Shown here: positions 1 through 6,313 of the stretch, piece by piece | How the letters are laid out: every line of letters starts with the position of its first letter | Numbering within the stretch: the first letter of the stretch is position 1 | Assembly (NCBI GenBank): GCA_905235825.1 | Contig: CAJONH010000313.1 | Coordinates: forward strand, 1-9,456 | Reading direction: 5' to 3' | DNA length: 9,456 bases | Source: Candidatus Gastranaerophilales bacterium | GTDB taxonomy: Bacteria > Cyanobacteriota > Vampirovibrionia > Gastranaerophilales > Gastranaerophilaceae | Program-made: the position numbers and the translations under genes | The notes under the pieces: generated by a model | Seen by the model: only the letters and a program-made list of their open reading frames with translations | Told to the model about the DNA's origin: nothing | Database searches by the model: none

Positions 1-155
1 CTAAAATTAATTAAGAAAAAGAATTAATTTTTTGTCCTCTTTCCGTTCTTGATTTTTGTTTGATTTGCCGCCACTTCTGAAAAAATTGCCCGAGCAAATT
101 TCGTGATAAGCCGATTTAAAGAAGCGGCAGAGTGCGAAACAAGATTAGATATTTA

Positions 156-164
156 TGATAAAAT
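156..164 (+). promoter_or_regulatory. Extended -10 promoter of mntP, leaderless arrangement
   Basis: TGATAAAAT, a TGn extended -10 followed by a TAAAAT box, ends 7 bases before ATG 172. Transcription would begin at about the A of the start codon. No good -35 is seen, which an extended -10 does not need. This is a pattern match in AT-rich DNA, supported mainly by three similar cases in the window. Confidence 0.4.
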
Positions 165-171
165 TCTGTAT

Positions 172-717
172 ATGAATATAAATGAACTGATAATGTTATC
201 TGTTGCACTTGCAACAGATGCAATGCTTGTAAGTTTTTCATACGGATTGGTTATATGCAATAATCGTATAAAAAATTCTTTATATCTTGCTGTATTCTTT
301 GGATTGTTTCAATTTATAATGCCTGTTTTGGGCTGGATTTTAACAGGCTTTGTATATGAATATCTGAAAATTTATTCAAAAATTATAGTATTTATAATTT
401 TCTTAATTTTAGGCTTAAAATTTTTGCATGATGCATTTTGTGAAAATAAAGAAAAAATATCAGACTGTATTTCATTAATTTGTATATTAGGGTTATCGCT
501 TGCAACAAGTATAGATGCTTTGGGAGCAGGAATATCGTTAAAATTGTTGGATGTTAATGTTATAAAAGCTGCAATTTTAATAGGTATAATTACTTTTATA
601 TTATCGGAAACAGGTTTTCATGCAGGAAATATATTTTGTAAAATTCAAAAGCAATATGCATTAATAACAGGTTCATTATTTTTATTTTATTTGGCATATA
701 AATCGTTAGTATATTAA
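172..717 (+). CDS. mntP: MntP-family manganese efflux pump
   Basis: Small integral membrane protein of 181 residues, close to the usual length of MntP (about 188), with about six hydrophobic segments. MntP exports Mn2+ across the inner membrane. The family is an internal duplication, and both halves show the expected membrane aspartate motif: ALATDAMLVS with Asp16, and LATSIDALGAG with Asp115. These match the paired aspartates at similar positions in E. coli MntP. The frame is open back to a GTG at 103, but I chose ATG 172 because the family begins directly with the first helix and the extra 23 residues are polar and unlike it. There is no Shine-Dalgarno before 172; an extended -10 box lies 7 bases upstream. 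ispD follows after 49 bases on the same strand. I looked for a yybP-ykoY manganese riboswitch upstream and saw none. Family assignment is confident; Mn2+ as substrate comes from the family. Confidence 0.85.
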   Translation: MNINELIMLSVALATDAMLVSFSYGLVICNNRIKNSLYLAVFFGLFQFIMPVLGWILTGFVYEYLKIYSKIIVFIIFLILGLKFLHDAFCENKEKISDCISLICILGLSLATSIDALGAGISLKLLDVNVIKAAILIGIITFILSETGFHAGNIFCKIQKQYALITGSLFLFYLAYKSLVY

Positions 718-754
718 AATGTGTAAATTTATATATGATAAAAAAATTTTATAG

Positions 755-760
755 TATAAT
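755..760 (+). promoter_or_regulatory. -10 box of ispD, leaderless arrangement
   Basis: A perfect TATAAT with exactly six bases between it and ATG 767 puts the expected transcription start on the A of the start codon. There is no Shine-Dalgarno between them. The -35 region is only AT-rich. Confidence 0.5.
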
Positions 761-766
761 TAAGCC

Positions 767-1465
767 ATGAAAAATTGTGCTATAATACTCGCATCCGGTA
801 CAGGCTCAAGATTAGGTCTTGATATTCCAAAACAATTTTATAAAATTAATGATAAAACTGTTTTGGAATATTCGATAGAAGCATTTGAAAATCATAAAGC
901 CATAAGTTCCGTTATAATTGTTTCTCATCCTGATTATATTGATTTAACAAAAGAAATCTCGTTTAAGTATTCAAAAGTAAGAGGTGTTATAAAAGGCGGT
1001 TCAACAAGACAAAAAAGTGCTTATAATGCACTTAATGCATTAGCGGGAAAATGGATTGATAATGTTTTAATACATGATGCTGTTCGTCCTTTTATAAATA
1101 GCGATATTATTGATAATTGCATTAAAGCGTTAGAAAAATATCAGGCTGTTAATGTTGTTTTACCGGTATCTGATACTATTATTGAAATTGATGAGAATAA
1201 TTTGATAAAAAAAGTACCGGACAGAGCATTAATTAAACGGTGTCAGACTCCGCAATGTTTTAGATATGCCGTGATTAAAGAAGCTCATGAACTGGCTCAA
1301 AATGAAAATTATAACAGTGCTACCGATGATTGCAGTCTTGTTCTCAGATATGATTTAACTCCGGTCTATGCTGCTGAGGGAAGCGAAGATAATATTAAAA
1401 TTACTTATCCGTCAGATATAATAATTGCAAAAGAAATTTTGAAAAGAAAGAACAAAAGACTCTGA
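767..1465 (+). CDS. ispD: 2-C-methyl-D-erythritol 4-phosphate cytidylyltransferase (IspD)
   Basis: Cytosolic enzyme of 232 residues, normal for IspD. It joins CTP and methylerythritol phosphate to give CDP-methylerythritol in the MEP route to isoprenoids. The nucleotide-binding start is ILASGTGSRLG (residues 7-17, Arg15), then PKQF with Lys22, the pair equivalent to E. coli Arg20/Lys27. GGSTRQKSAYNAL (77-89), HDAVRPF (103-109), CQTPQCF (159-165), TDDCSLV (186-192) and DNIKITYP (208-215, Lys211) follow in family order. The main alternative is a TarI-like ribitol-phosphate cytidylyltransferase, which shares these motifs. No teichoic acid or capsule genes lie nearby, so IspD is preferred. The start at 767 is fixed by the N-terminal motif. 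It has no Shine-Dalgarno but a TATAAT six bases upstream. The gene is convergent with the dCMP deaminase. Confidence 0.85.
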   Translation: MKNCAIILASGTGSRLGLDIPKQFYKINDKTVLEYSIEAFENHKAISSVIIVSHPDYIDLTKEISFKYSKVRGVIKGGSTRQKSAYNALNALAGKWIDNVLIHDAVRPFINSDIIDNCIKALEKYQAVNVVLPVSDTIIEIDENNLIKKVPDRALIKRCQTPQCFRYAVIKEAHELAQNENYNSATDDCSLVLRYDLTPVYAAEGSEDNIKITYPSDIIIAKEILKRKNKRL

Positions 1466-1506
1466 TTGTTTATTTAATCCGGCTTTGCACTTGCAAAAGT
1501 ATCAAC

Positions 1507-1533
1507 CCCGCAGTCTGTAGAGCAGACTGCGGG
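1507..1533. repeat. Perfect 11-bp hairpin, REP-like
   Basis: Arms 1507-1517 and 1523-1533 (CCCGCAGTCTG and its reverse complement) pair perfectly around a TAGAG loop. It is much richer in GC than its surroundings. No T-run follows on either strand, so it is not a standard terminator. With the next hairpin it looks like a dispersed intergenic palindrome of REP/BIME type; copy number cannot be seen here. Confidence 0.6.
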
Positions 1534-1549
1534 CTGCCAAAAATAAATC

Positions 1550-1567
1550 GGTTGACTAAAGTCAACC
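1550..1567. repeat. Palindrome with TAAA loop; possible weak terminator of the minus-strand gene
   Basis: GGTTGAC and GTCAACC pair as a 7-bp stem around TAAA. Read on the minus strand the stem is followed by GATTTATTTTT, so it could help end the deaminase transcript, whose stop codon lies about 70 bases upstream of it. Equally it may be the second half of a repeat unit with the hairpin at 1507-1533. Confidence 0.45.
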
Positions 1568-1634
1568 CTTGCTTATTTTGTTTCCCCTGCCACCTGAAAG
1601 ATGATTAACGCTTTTTATTCTTTTTCAAAAGTAC

Positions 1635-2090
1635 TCAATTAGGAGCAGATGCAAGTGATAATTCTTTTTTTATATCTTCTACAAAAATGTGTTCAATAGG
1701 CATAGAGTCATCTTTTCTTAAATAAACTTCTTTTATTCCCGCTTGTACTATAAAACGTTTACACAATATACAAATAAAATTATGACCGTATATGTACATT
1801 GCTGCATCTTTGCATCTGTCCTGCCCCGCTTGAATGATGGCATTTTGTTCTGCATGAATGCTTCTGCATGTTTCATATCTTGTTCCGGACGGAATATTAT
1901 GTTCTATTCTGTAGCATTTCCCAATTTCATTGCAGGAAATTACTTTTGTAGGTGTGCCGTTATATCCTGTCGCTTTTATCTTTTTATCCTCACCGACTAT
2001 TACGGCACCAACCTGTGCTCTTATGCAATTTGATCTTGATGCACATGTTTTTGCTATCTCTAAAAAATATTCATTCCACTCTTTTACCAT
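1635..2090 (-). CDS. Deoxycytidylate (dCMP) deaminase, ComEB/Dctd type
   Basis: Zinc enzyme of 151 residues that deaminates dCMP to dUMP, feeding dTMP synthesis in the cytosol. The CDA fold is clear: NEYFLEIAKTCASRS near the N-terminus, QVGAVIV (26-32), GYNGTP (42-47), the HAEQNAI zinc/proton-shuttle motif (His79, Glu81) and the second zinc pair ICILC (Cys107, Cys110). The usual Pro before the first cysteine is Ile here, a tolerated change that leaves both ligands intact. An in-frame ATG lies 18 bases further upstream (2108). I prefer 2090 because VKEWNEYFLEIAK aligns with the usual family N-terminus and a TATAAT lies six bases before it, inside the extended version. It is divergent from the WYL operon and convergent with ispD. 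The ComEB name implies a competence link that nothing here supports. Confidence 0.87.
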   Translation of the reverse strand: MVKEWNEYFLEIAKTCASRSNCIRAQVGAVIVGEDKKIKATGYNGTPTKVISCNEIGKCYRIEHNIPSGTRYETCRSIHAEQNAIIQAGQDRCKDAAMYIYGHNFICILCKRFIVQAGIKEVYLRKDDSMPIEHIFVEDIKKELSLASAPN

Positions 2091-2096
2091 AGTTTG

Positions 2097-2102
2097 ATTA
2101 TA
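2097..2102 (-). promoter_or_regulatory. -10 box of the dCMP deaminase gene, leaderless arrangement
   Basis: On the minus strand a perfect TATAAT is followed by six bases and ATG 2090. It lies inside the reading frame of the longer start at 2108, which argues against that longer start. The -35 position (2120-2125) is poor and falls inside the dyad at 2118-2140. Confidence 0.5.
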
Positions 2103-2117
2103 ATACATAATTCACAT

Positions 2118-2140
2118 TTATTTACACGATTTGTAAATAA
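2118..2140. promoter_or_regulatory. Candidate operator: 9-bp dyad between divergent promoters
   Basis: TTATTTACA (2118-2126) and TGTAAATAA (2132-2140) are perfect inverted arms around CGATT. The dyad covers the -35 region of the minus-strand deaminase promoter and ends just before the -35 region of the WYL operon. A dimer bound here could control both. The neighbouring WYL proteins are the natural candidates, but that is inference. Confidence 0.45.
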
Positions 2141-2165
2141 TCTTATATTTTTTTAAAGTTTATTT

Positions 2166-2171
2166 TACAAT
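2166..2171 (+). promoter_or_regulatory. -10 box of the WYL operon, leaderless arrangement
   Basis: TACAAT with six bases to ATG 2178. The alternative ATG 2172 directly abuts the -10 box and would lie upstream of the expected transcription start. TTATAT at 2143-2148 is a weak -35 at 17-base spacing. Confidence 0.4.
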
Positions 2172-2177
2172 ATGTTT

Positions 2178-3119
2178 ATGGAAGATATATCGGTAAAAGA
2201 CAGACAAAAAAGTATTTGGATTAGTACGACAGGCTATAGAATTTTTTTAGAATTAAAATCACTTCTTATAAAACCGAGAACAGTTGAAGAACTTATTGAA
2301 ATTATTAAAAATGACATTTATTTAAAAAAAGAAGTTTCAAAAGATACAATAAGGTTTGATATTCTTACATTAAAAAGTGCGGGATGTGTATTTTCAAAAC
2401 CTTCTAAGAGTAATAATCACAAACTGCAAATTCTTTATCATCCTTTTAAATTAAATATTTCCGAAGAAGAACTTAATCTGTTGATTGAATTACGTGAAGA
2501 TTTGGCTTCCGAATTATCTTTAAACGAAGTTTTTATTATAAATGATTTATATGATAAAATTGTTTCTCTTACATTCGATAATGAACAAATTCAAAAGATT
2601 TCAAATTCAAAATTACTTTCAGATATTAATTTGGATATTTTGAAAGAAATATCAAACTCTAATATAATGGGAAAAAAAGTTCAGATAGCATATAAATCGC
2701 CTAAGTATGGCGAAGAAAATACCGATATTATTCCGTTAAAAATTTTATATGACAATAAAAAAGTTTACCTCTGTGCTTATAATTACAAATATAACAGTAA
2801 CAGTTTTTTTGAAGTTTCCAAAATATTAAAAGTTAATTCGGTATCTTTAAACCAAATGGAAGATATATCTCCTTTCTTTCAGGTAATTTATGAACTTACG
2901 GGAGAATCTTTTAATACTTTTGAACCGAAATCCAATGAAAAAATTATACAAAGAACAGATGATAAAATAACGGTAGAAGCGGAAGTTTCAAATGAATTTA
3001 TGTTTATTCAGCGTTTATTACTTTTTGGACGTGATTTCAAAATAATTATGCCTGATTCTTTTCGTGAAAAATTAATTAATAAAATAAAACAAATACAAAA
3101 GAGGTATAAAAATGAATAA
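2178..3119 (+). CDS. WYL-domain transcriptional regulator (first of a tandem pair)
   Basis: Predicted cytosolic regulator of 313 residues with the layout of WYL proteins. An N-terminal helical, winged-helix-like region (about 10-70) is followed by a helical linker. The WYL core is at about 160-215, where the signature is degenerate: VYL in KKVYLCAYNY (about 186-188). A C-terminal WCX region (about 225-308) ends in a QRLLLFGRDFKIIMP element. WYL domains are ligand-sensing; in the mycobacterial pair PafB/PafC they respond to single-stranded DNA after damage. The next gene encodes a second protein of the same plan and overlaps this one by 8 bases, so the two probably work as a heterodimer. ATG 2172 is the alternative start, two codons longer, but it abuts the -10 box. 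The DNA target and ligand are unknown. Confidence 0.7.
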   Translation: MEDISVKDRQKSIWISTTGYRIFLELKSLLIKPRTVEELIEIIKNDIYLKKEVSKDTIRFDILTLKSAGCVFSKPSKSNNHKLQILYHPFKLNISEEELNLLIELREDLASELSLNEVFIINDLYDKIVSLTFDNEQIQKISNSKLLSDINLDILKEISNSNIMGKKVQIAYKSPKYGEENTDIIPLKILYDNKKVYLCAYNYKYNSNSFFEVSKILKVNSVSLNQMEDISPFFQVIYELTGESFNTFEPKSNEKIIQRTDDKITVEAEVSNEFMFIQRLLLFGRDFKIIMPDSFREKLINKIKQIQKRYKNE

Positions 3120-4032
3120 GTCTGAAAAAAGCCACGATACAGGCTTGAGAATTATTGAGGTTTTAAAAATACTTCTGGAGTCTGATTGTAATAAACAAAC
3201 AATTATTGAAAAATTAAAATCCAACGGAGAAATAAGCAATGCTTACACAAATGAAGCATATTTAAAGTATTTTAATACATTTGAAGTATTAGGTCTTAAT
3301 ATTGAAAAAAAGAATAATGAATATTGTCTTAAAAATGCACTTATCGGTGTAGATTTGACTTTGAATGAAGAAAAACTCCTTATAAAGTTAATAAAATCAA
3401 TTTCGAAATTAAATAATAAAAATAAAGAAGAAATACTAAAAAAATTCATTTCCCGTCTTAGTAAATATGTAAATCTTAATTTGAAAGATGAATTAAAACA
3501 AATTGAAAATAAATCATACAGTGATACTTTAAAAGTTAATATGGTGAATACACTCAAACAATTGCTGGAGGATAAATCGGAAGTTACAATAACATATAAA
3601 AAACGTAACGGAAAAGAAGAAACAATTGATGCAGCCATAAAAAAAATTATGGAAGAAAAAGGCAATTATTATGTAATGTGCTATAATCCTTCAATGTTGA
3701 GGAATAAAAGAATTTGTGTAAGTTCTGTAATGTCGGTAAAAAGAAGTCCAAGGCTGGCATCCGATGTTGAATCCAAAAGTTCTGTTATATATGAGGTATA
3801 CGGAAGATTATCAAAATCATATAAAATAAAGTCGTGGGAAACATTAAATGATTTCGGCGAGGGGTATTTACGCATAACTAATACAAAAGAAGATTTTGAT
3901 ACTTTACTGCACAGACTTTTAAAATACGGAGAAAATTGTAAAATAGTTCAGCCTGCTAATATTATTAATGAATTTCTATCACTCACCGATGATATCTTAA
4001 ATAATTTAGAGGAAAATATATGTCCAAAATAG
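3112..4032 (+). CDS. WYL-domain transcriptional regulator (second of a tandem pair)
   Basis: Protein of 306 residues with the same order as its upstream neighbour. A helical DNA-binding-like N-terminus (GLRIIEVLKILLES onward) leads into a linker of lysine- and asparagine-rich helices. A degenerate WYL core lies at about 145-205, with YYV in GNYYVMCYNP (186-188), and a WCX region at about 215-300 with HRLLKYGENCKIVQP. The shared C-terminal element marks the two as paralogs, although sequence identity looks low. GAGG at 3101-3104 lies 7 bases before ATG 3112, and the start overlaps the previous stop by 8 bases, so translation is probably coupled. The DUF4127 gene overlaps its 3' end by 13 bases. 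The W of the signature is missing in both proteins, so ligand specificity may differ from typical WYL regulators. Confidence 0.68.
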   Translation: MNKSEKSHDTGLRIIEVLKILLESDCNKQTIIEKLKSNGEISNAYTNEAYLKYFNTFEVLGLNIEKKNNEYCLKNALIGVDLTLNEEKLLIKLIKSISKLNNKNKEEILKKFISRLSKYVNLNLKDELKQIENKSYSDTLKVNMVNTLKQLLEDKSEVTITYKKRNGKEETIDAAIKKIMEEKGNYYVMCYNPSMLRNKRICVSSVMSVKRSPRLASDVESKSSVIYEVYGRLSKSYKIKSWETLNDFGEGYLRITNTKEDFDTLLHRLLKYGENCKIVQPANIINEFLSLTDDILNNLEENICPK

Positions 4033-5384
4033 CTCTTATTCCGATAGATAACAGACCTGTATGCTACAAACTTCCTCAATTAATTACCTCGCAGGATAAA
4101 GAACACAGTTTGTATCTTCCTGATTTTGATTTAATGGGGAATTTAACCAAAGCGGCCAAAACGGATAAAATTATTAATTGGTTAAGTGAATTAAAAGATA
4201 TTGATATTTTTATAATATCTCTTGATACAATTGCGTACGGAGGATTAATTCCTTCAAGAAGAAGCAATGATAGTATTGAGGTTATTATTCACAGGATAAA
4301 TGAACTTTTTACAATATTGAAAAATACAAAGGCTAAAGTATTTGCTTTTTCCGGTATAATGAGAATTTCCAATAATAATATTAATGAAGAAGAAAAACCT
4401 TACTGGAGTTCATGGGGTAAAAAAATTTTTGAATATTCATATAATTTTCATAAAAAAGGCATGTTTAAAACGGATGTTCCAAAAGAAATTTTACAGGATT
4501 ATCTTGATACAAGAAGACGTAATTTTGAAGTTAATAAATACTATATAGAACTTAAACGGCAAGGTTTGATTGATACACTGGTATTTTCAAAAGATGATTG
4601 TGCAAAATTCGGTTTAAATATCCTTGAAGCACAAGAGTTAAAAATACACGCACAAGGATTAAACAATGTTTTCATTAAAACGGGTGCTGACGAATTACCG
4701 TTGACATTACTTTCGAGAGCATTGAATAAAGAAAAAGAAATCAAAATATATCCTGTATATTCTTATCCGTTTGGAATTGAAAGATTATCAAAATATGAGG
4801 ATATTACGGTAAAACAATCGGTAGAAAGTCAAATAGAACTATCGGGCGGTATCGTGGCAAATGAACAGAACTACGATATGATACTTCTCGTTAATAATTT
4901 TAAGCAGGAACAGGGAGAATTGGTTATGAATGTTGATGTTCCCCTGTTCAGCGGAAATTTAAATTTACCCGAAAAACCCTATATTGTTGCGGATATATTG
5001 AATGCGAACGGCAGTGATAATAATTTTGTATCTAAACTTTTATCTAAAGATTTAAAAAATTTTTACGGATATGCAGCATGGAATACTACGGGAAATACCC
5101 TTGGAAGTGTAATATCGGGAGCATTAACATATTATAAGGCTAAAAAACCTGATAAAAATGCTTTTAATGAACTTCAAACCGTAAGATTTTTGGATGATTG
5201 GGCATATCAGGCAAATGTCCGCAGTAAAATAAGAAATGATATTACAAATCTTTCACCTGAAATATTAAAAGAAAATATGGCAGAATATGAAAAAATTATT
5301 ACTGCAAAATTCCCTATTGATAAAAAGATAAACTACTATTTTCCTTGGAACAGATTTTTTGAAACAGGTATTATATTATCTTAA
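4020..5384 (+). CDS. DUF4127 family protein
   Basis: Protein of 454 residues with the full set of conserved blocks I associate with DUF4127: ALIPIDNRPVCY (5-16), ISLDTIAYGGLIPSRRS (66-82), KTGADELPL (220-228), YIVADILNANGSD (321-333), AWNTTGNTLGS (353-363) and PWNRFFE (442-448). Invariant Asp, Asn, Arg and Glu residues in these blocks suggest an enzyme, but I know of no established reaction. No signal peptide or membrane segment is seen, so it should be cytosolic. GAGG at 4009-4012 lies 7 bases before ATG 4020, and the start overlaps the second WYL gene by 13 bases. It is thus the last gene of a coupled operon with the two regulators. That makes it either their effector or a metabolic gene tied to their signal. 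Nothing indicates truncation. Confidence 0.75.
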   Translation: MSKIALIPIDNRPVCYKLPQLITSQDKEHSLYLPDFDLMGNLTKAAKTDKIINWLSELKDIDIFIISLDTIAYGGLIPSRRSNDSIEVIIHRINELFTILKNTKAKVFAFSGIMRISNNNINEEEKPYWSSWGKKIFEYSYNFHKKGMFKTDVPKEILQDYLDTRRRNFEVNKYYIELKRQGLIDTLVFSKDDCAKFGLNILEAQELKIHAQGLNNVFIKTGADELPLTLLSRALNKEKEIKIYPVYSYPFGIERLSKYEDITVKQSVESQIELSGGIVANEQNYDMILLVNNFKQEQGELVMNVDVPLFSGNLNLPEKPYIVADILNANGSDNNFVSKLLSKDLKNFYGYAAWNTTGNTLGSVISGALTYYKAKKPDKNAFNELQTVRFLDDWAYQANVRSKIRNDITNLSPEILKENMAEYEKIITAKFPIDKKINYYFPWNRFFETGIILS

Positions 5385-5457
5385 AGTTTCAGTATGCAAT
5401 TAAACAGAGTTTAGTATATGCTTTCATATTTTTTATTTTCAATTCCATTATTTAGTT

Positions 5458-5532
5458 AATACCCGCCTCTTGCCAATAAGGTTGCAGATATAAAATAATA
5501 ATGTTATAATGTAATTGCTCTATGCGGGTATT
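5458..5532. repeat. 9-bp inverted repeat spanning the 6S promoter
   Basis: AATACCCGC at 5458-5466 is the exact reverse complement of GCGGGTATT at 5524-5532. The left arm lies upstream of the -35 box; the right arm lies in the 5' strand of the predicted 6S closing helix. It may be chance or a vestige of an inverted duplication of the RNA end. Confidence 0.3.
5482..5510 (+). promoter_or_regulatory. Near-consensus sigma-70 promoter of the 6S-like RNA
   Basis: TTGCAG (5482-5487), a 17-base spacer and a perfect TATAAT (5505-5510). Six bases later is G5517, exactly where the predicted RNA helix begins. This is the best promoter in the window and drives no open reading frame. Confidence 0.75.
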
Positions 5533-5682
5533 TATTTTGTTCCTACATCTTGATTAATAGGGAAAGATGACTCTAATAACAATGCAGTAGACCTGCCGTG
5601 CAGCAGGAAACGGATTTGTTAAGGCACTTACCCACCTGTGGAGCTTTCACAGGTAACAAAATCGTATCTGCACAGAGCTTTT
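5517..5682 (+). ncRNA. ssrS: 6S RNA candidate
   Basis: Non-coding transcript of about 166 nt. Its ends pair in a long closing helix: 5517-5531 with 5664-5678 (one A/C mismatch, three G-U pairs), then 5534-5541 with 5655-5662 (perfect). Inside is a large central bubble. Its 5' side holds a small hairpin (CATCTT 5546-5551 with AAGATG 5564-5569). Its 3' side holds a hairpin (ACCTGTG 5634-5640 with CACAGGT 5648-5654), a shape seen in the 3' half of many 6S RNAs. An apical arm is closed by TAACAA 5577-5582 with TTGTTA 5616-5621 and carries CCTGC/GCAGG (5592-5596, 5603-5607). The T-rich 5679-5688 after the helix suits termination. 6S RNA mimics an open promoter and binds sigma-70 RNA polymerase. 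The strong promoter, size and fold support this; I cannot run a covariance search. The symbol follows E. coli. Confidence 0.68.
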
Positions 5683-5717
5683 ATTTTTATATAAAATATC
5701 TGACTATGTATTTCTGA

Positions 5718-6206
5718 TTAAAACGACGGTTCAATAATAATGGAATTTCTTCCGCCTTCTTTTATATCTAATACCAATTCTCCCGTTTGTGTATTCTCGG
5801 AAGTTACTGTCGCTAATGCACTATAATAACCTTTTTTTTGATAATATCTCATAATTTCTTTTCTCACGGCAGAAACATTCTCAGGATTCATAGGCTGATT
5901 TATATGACTTTGAATAACAGAAAATAATTCTCTTGATGGAACGGAAACATTATTAACAAAAGTAACGTACTTAATATCGGATAAAGCAGTCTGATTTATC
6001 GTATCAAGAGCTTTTTTTCTTTCCATATCATTTTCTTTTTGTATAGCTTCATTTTTTTCACGTGTTCTTGAAACAGCTTCGTGTAATCTCATATCAAGAA
6101 CGGCTTTACTGTTAACCGAACCTGCATCAATTCCGGGGAGGGCAAAAGCATCGGGTGCATTTATTGCCATAATAACAACAATTAAAGAAATAAAGAAAAA
6201 ATTCAT
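5718..6206 (-). CDS. Exported stand-alone POTRA-domain protein
   Basis: Protein of 162 residues. The N-terminus (MNFFFISLIVVIMAINAPDA, then FA before LPGID) is a Sec signal peptide with likely cleavage after AFA. A charged, helical, coiled-coil-like stretch (about 35-70 of the mature region) leads to one POTRA_2-type domain (about 78-150). Its marks are IKYVTFVNNVSVPSREL, the KEIMRYYQKKGYYSALATV helix-turn and the closing GELVLDIKEG. In two-partner secretion porins this domain precedes a 16-strand barrel; here the protein stops about a dozen residues after it. The DNA beyond the stop is the 6S gene on the other strand, so no barrel remnant is present. It probably sits in the periplasm as a chaperone or partner of an outer-membrane protein. 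The start at 6206 has GAGG at 6216-6219 with 9 bases spacing; ATG 6221 is possible, adding MRLLN. Confidence 0.68.
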   Translation of the reverse strand: MNFFFISLIVVIMAINAPDAFALPGIDAGSVNSKAVLDMRLHEAVSRTREKNEAIQKENDMERKKALDTINQTALSDIKYVTFVNNVSVPSRELFSVIQSHINQPMNPENVSAVRKEIMRYYQKKGYYSALATVTSENTQTGELVLDIKEGGRNSIIIEPSF

Positions 6207-6241
6207 ATTCAAAAGCCTCATTTAAAATAATCCGCAGTTTT

Positions 6242-6250
6242 ATTATATCA
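6242..6250 (-). promoter_or_regulatory. Extended -10 promoter of the POTRA gene
   Basis: On the minus strand the sequence is TGATATAAT, a TGn extended -10 with a perfect TATAAT. Transcription would start near 6235, giving a leader of about 15-30 bases that includes the GAGG site. Confidence 0.5.
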
Positions 6251-6313
6251 CGCAATACGTTTTATAACAGCAATACTTATATTAAGAATATAGAACCGTA
6301 TTTTTCTTTTCTC

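Noticed and set aside
103..171. GTG start giving mntP a 23-residue N-terminal extension
   Set aside because: The extension is polar and unlike the family, which begins at the first membrane helix. ATG 172 has a well-placed -10 box.
1..171. yybP-ykoY manganese riboswitch upstream of mntP
   Set aside because: The conserved stems and loop sequences of that riboswitch could not be found, and the proposed start is leaderless.
1743..2033. 96-codon + strand frame opposite the dCMP deaminase
   Set aside because: It lies antisense to a gene with intact catalytic motifs, and its cysteine-rich product resembles no family.
3243..3665. 140-codon minus-strand frame inside the second WYL gene
   Set aside because: It is a shadow frame; the Ser/Phe-rich product mirrors AAA/GAA-rich coding on the + strand.
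5580..5682. tRNA or other small RNA in the gap after the DUF4127 gene
   Set aside because: No cloverleaf or T-loop sequence. The ends pair instead over a long distance with the upstream segment from 5517.
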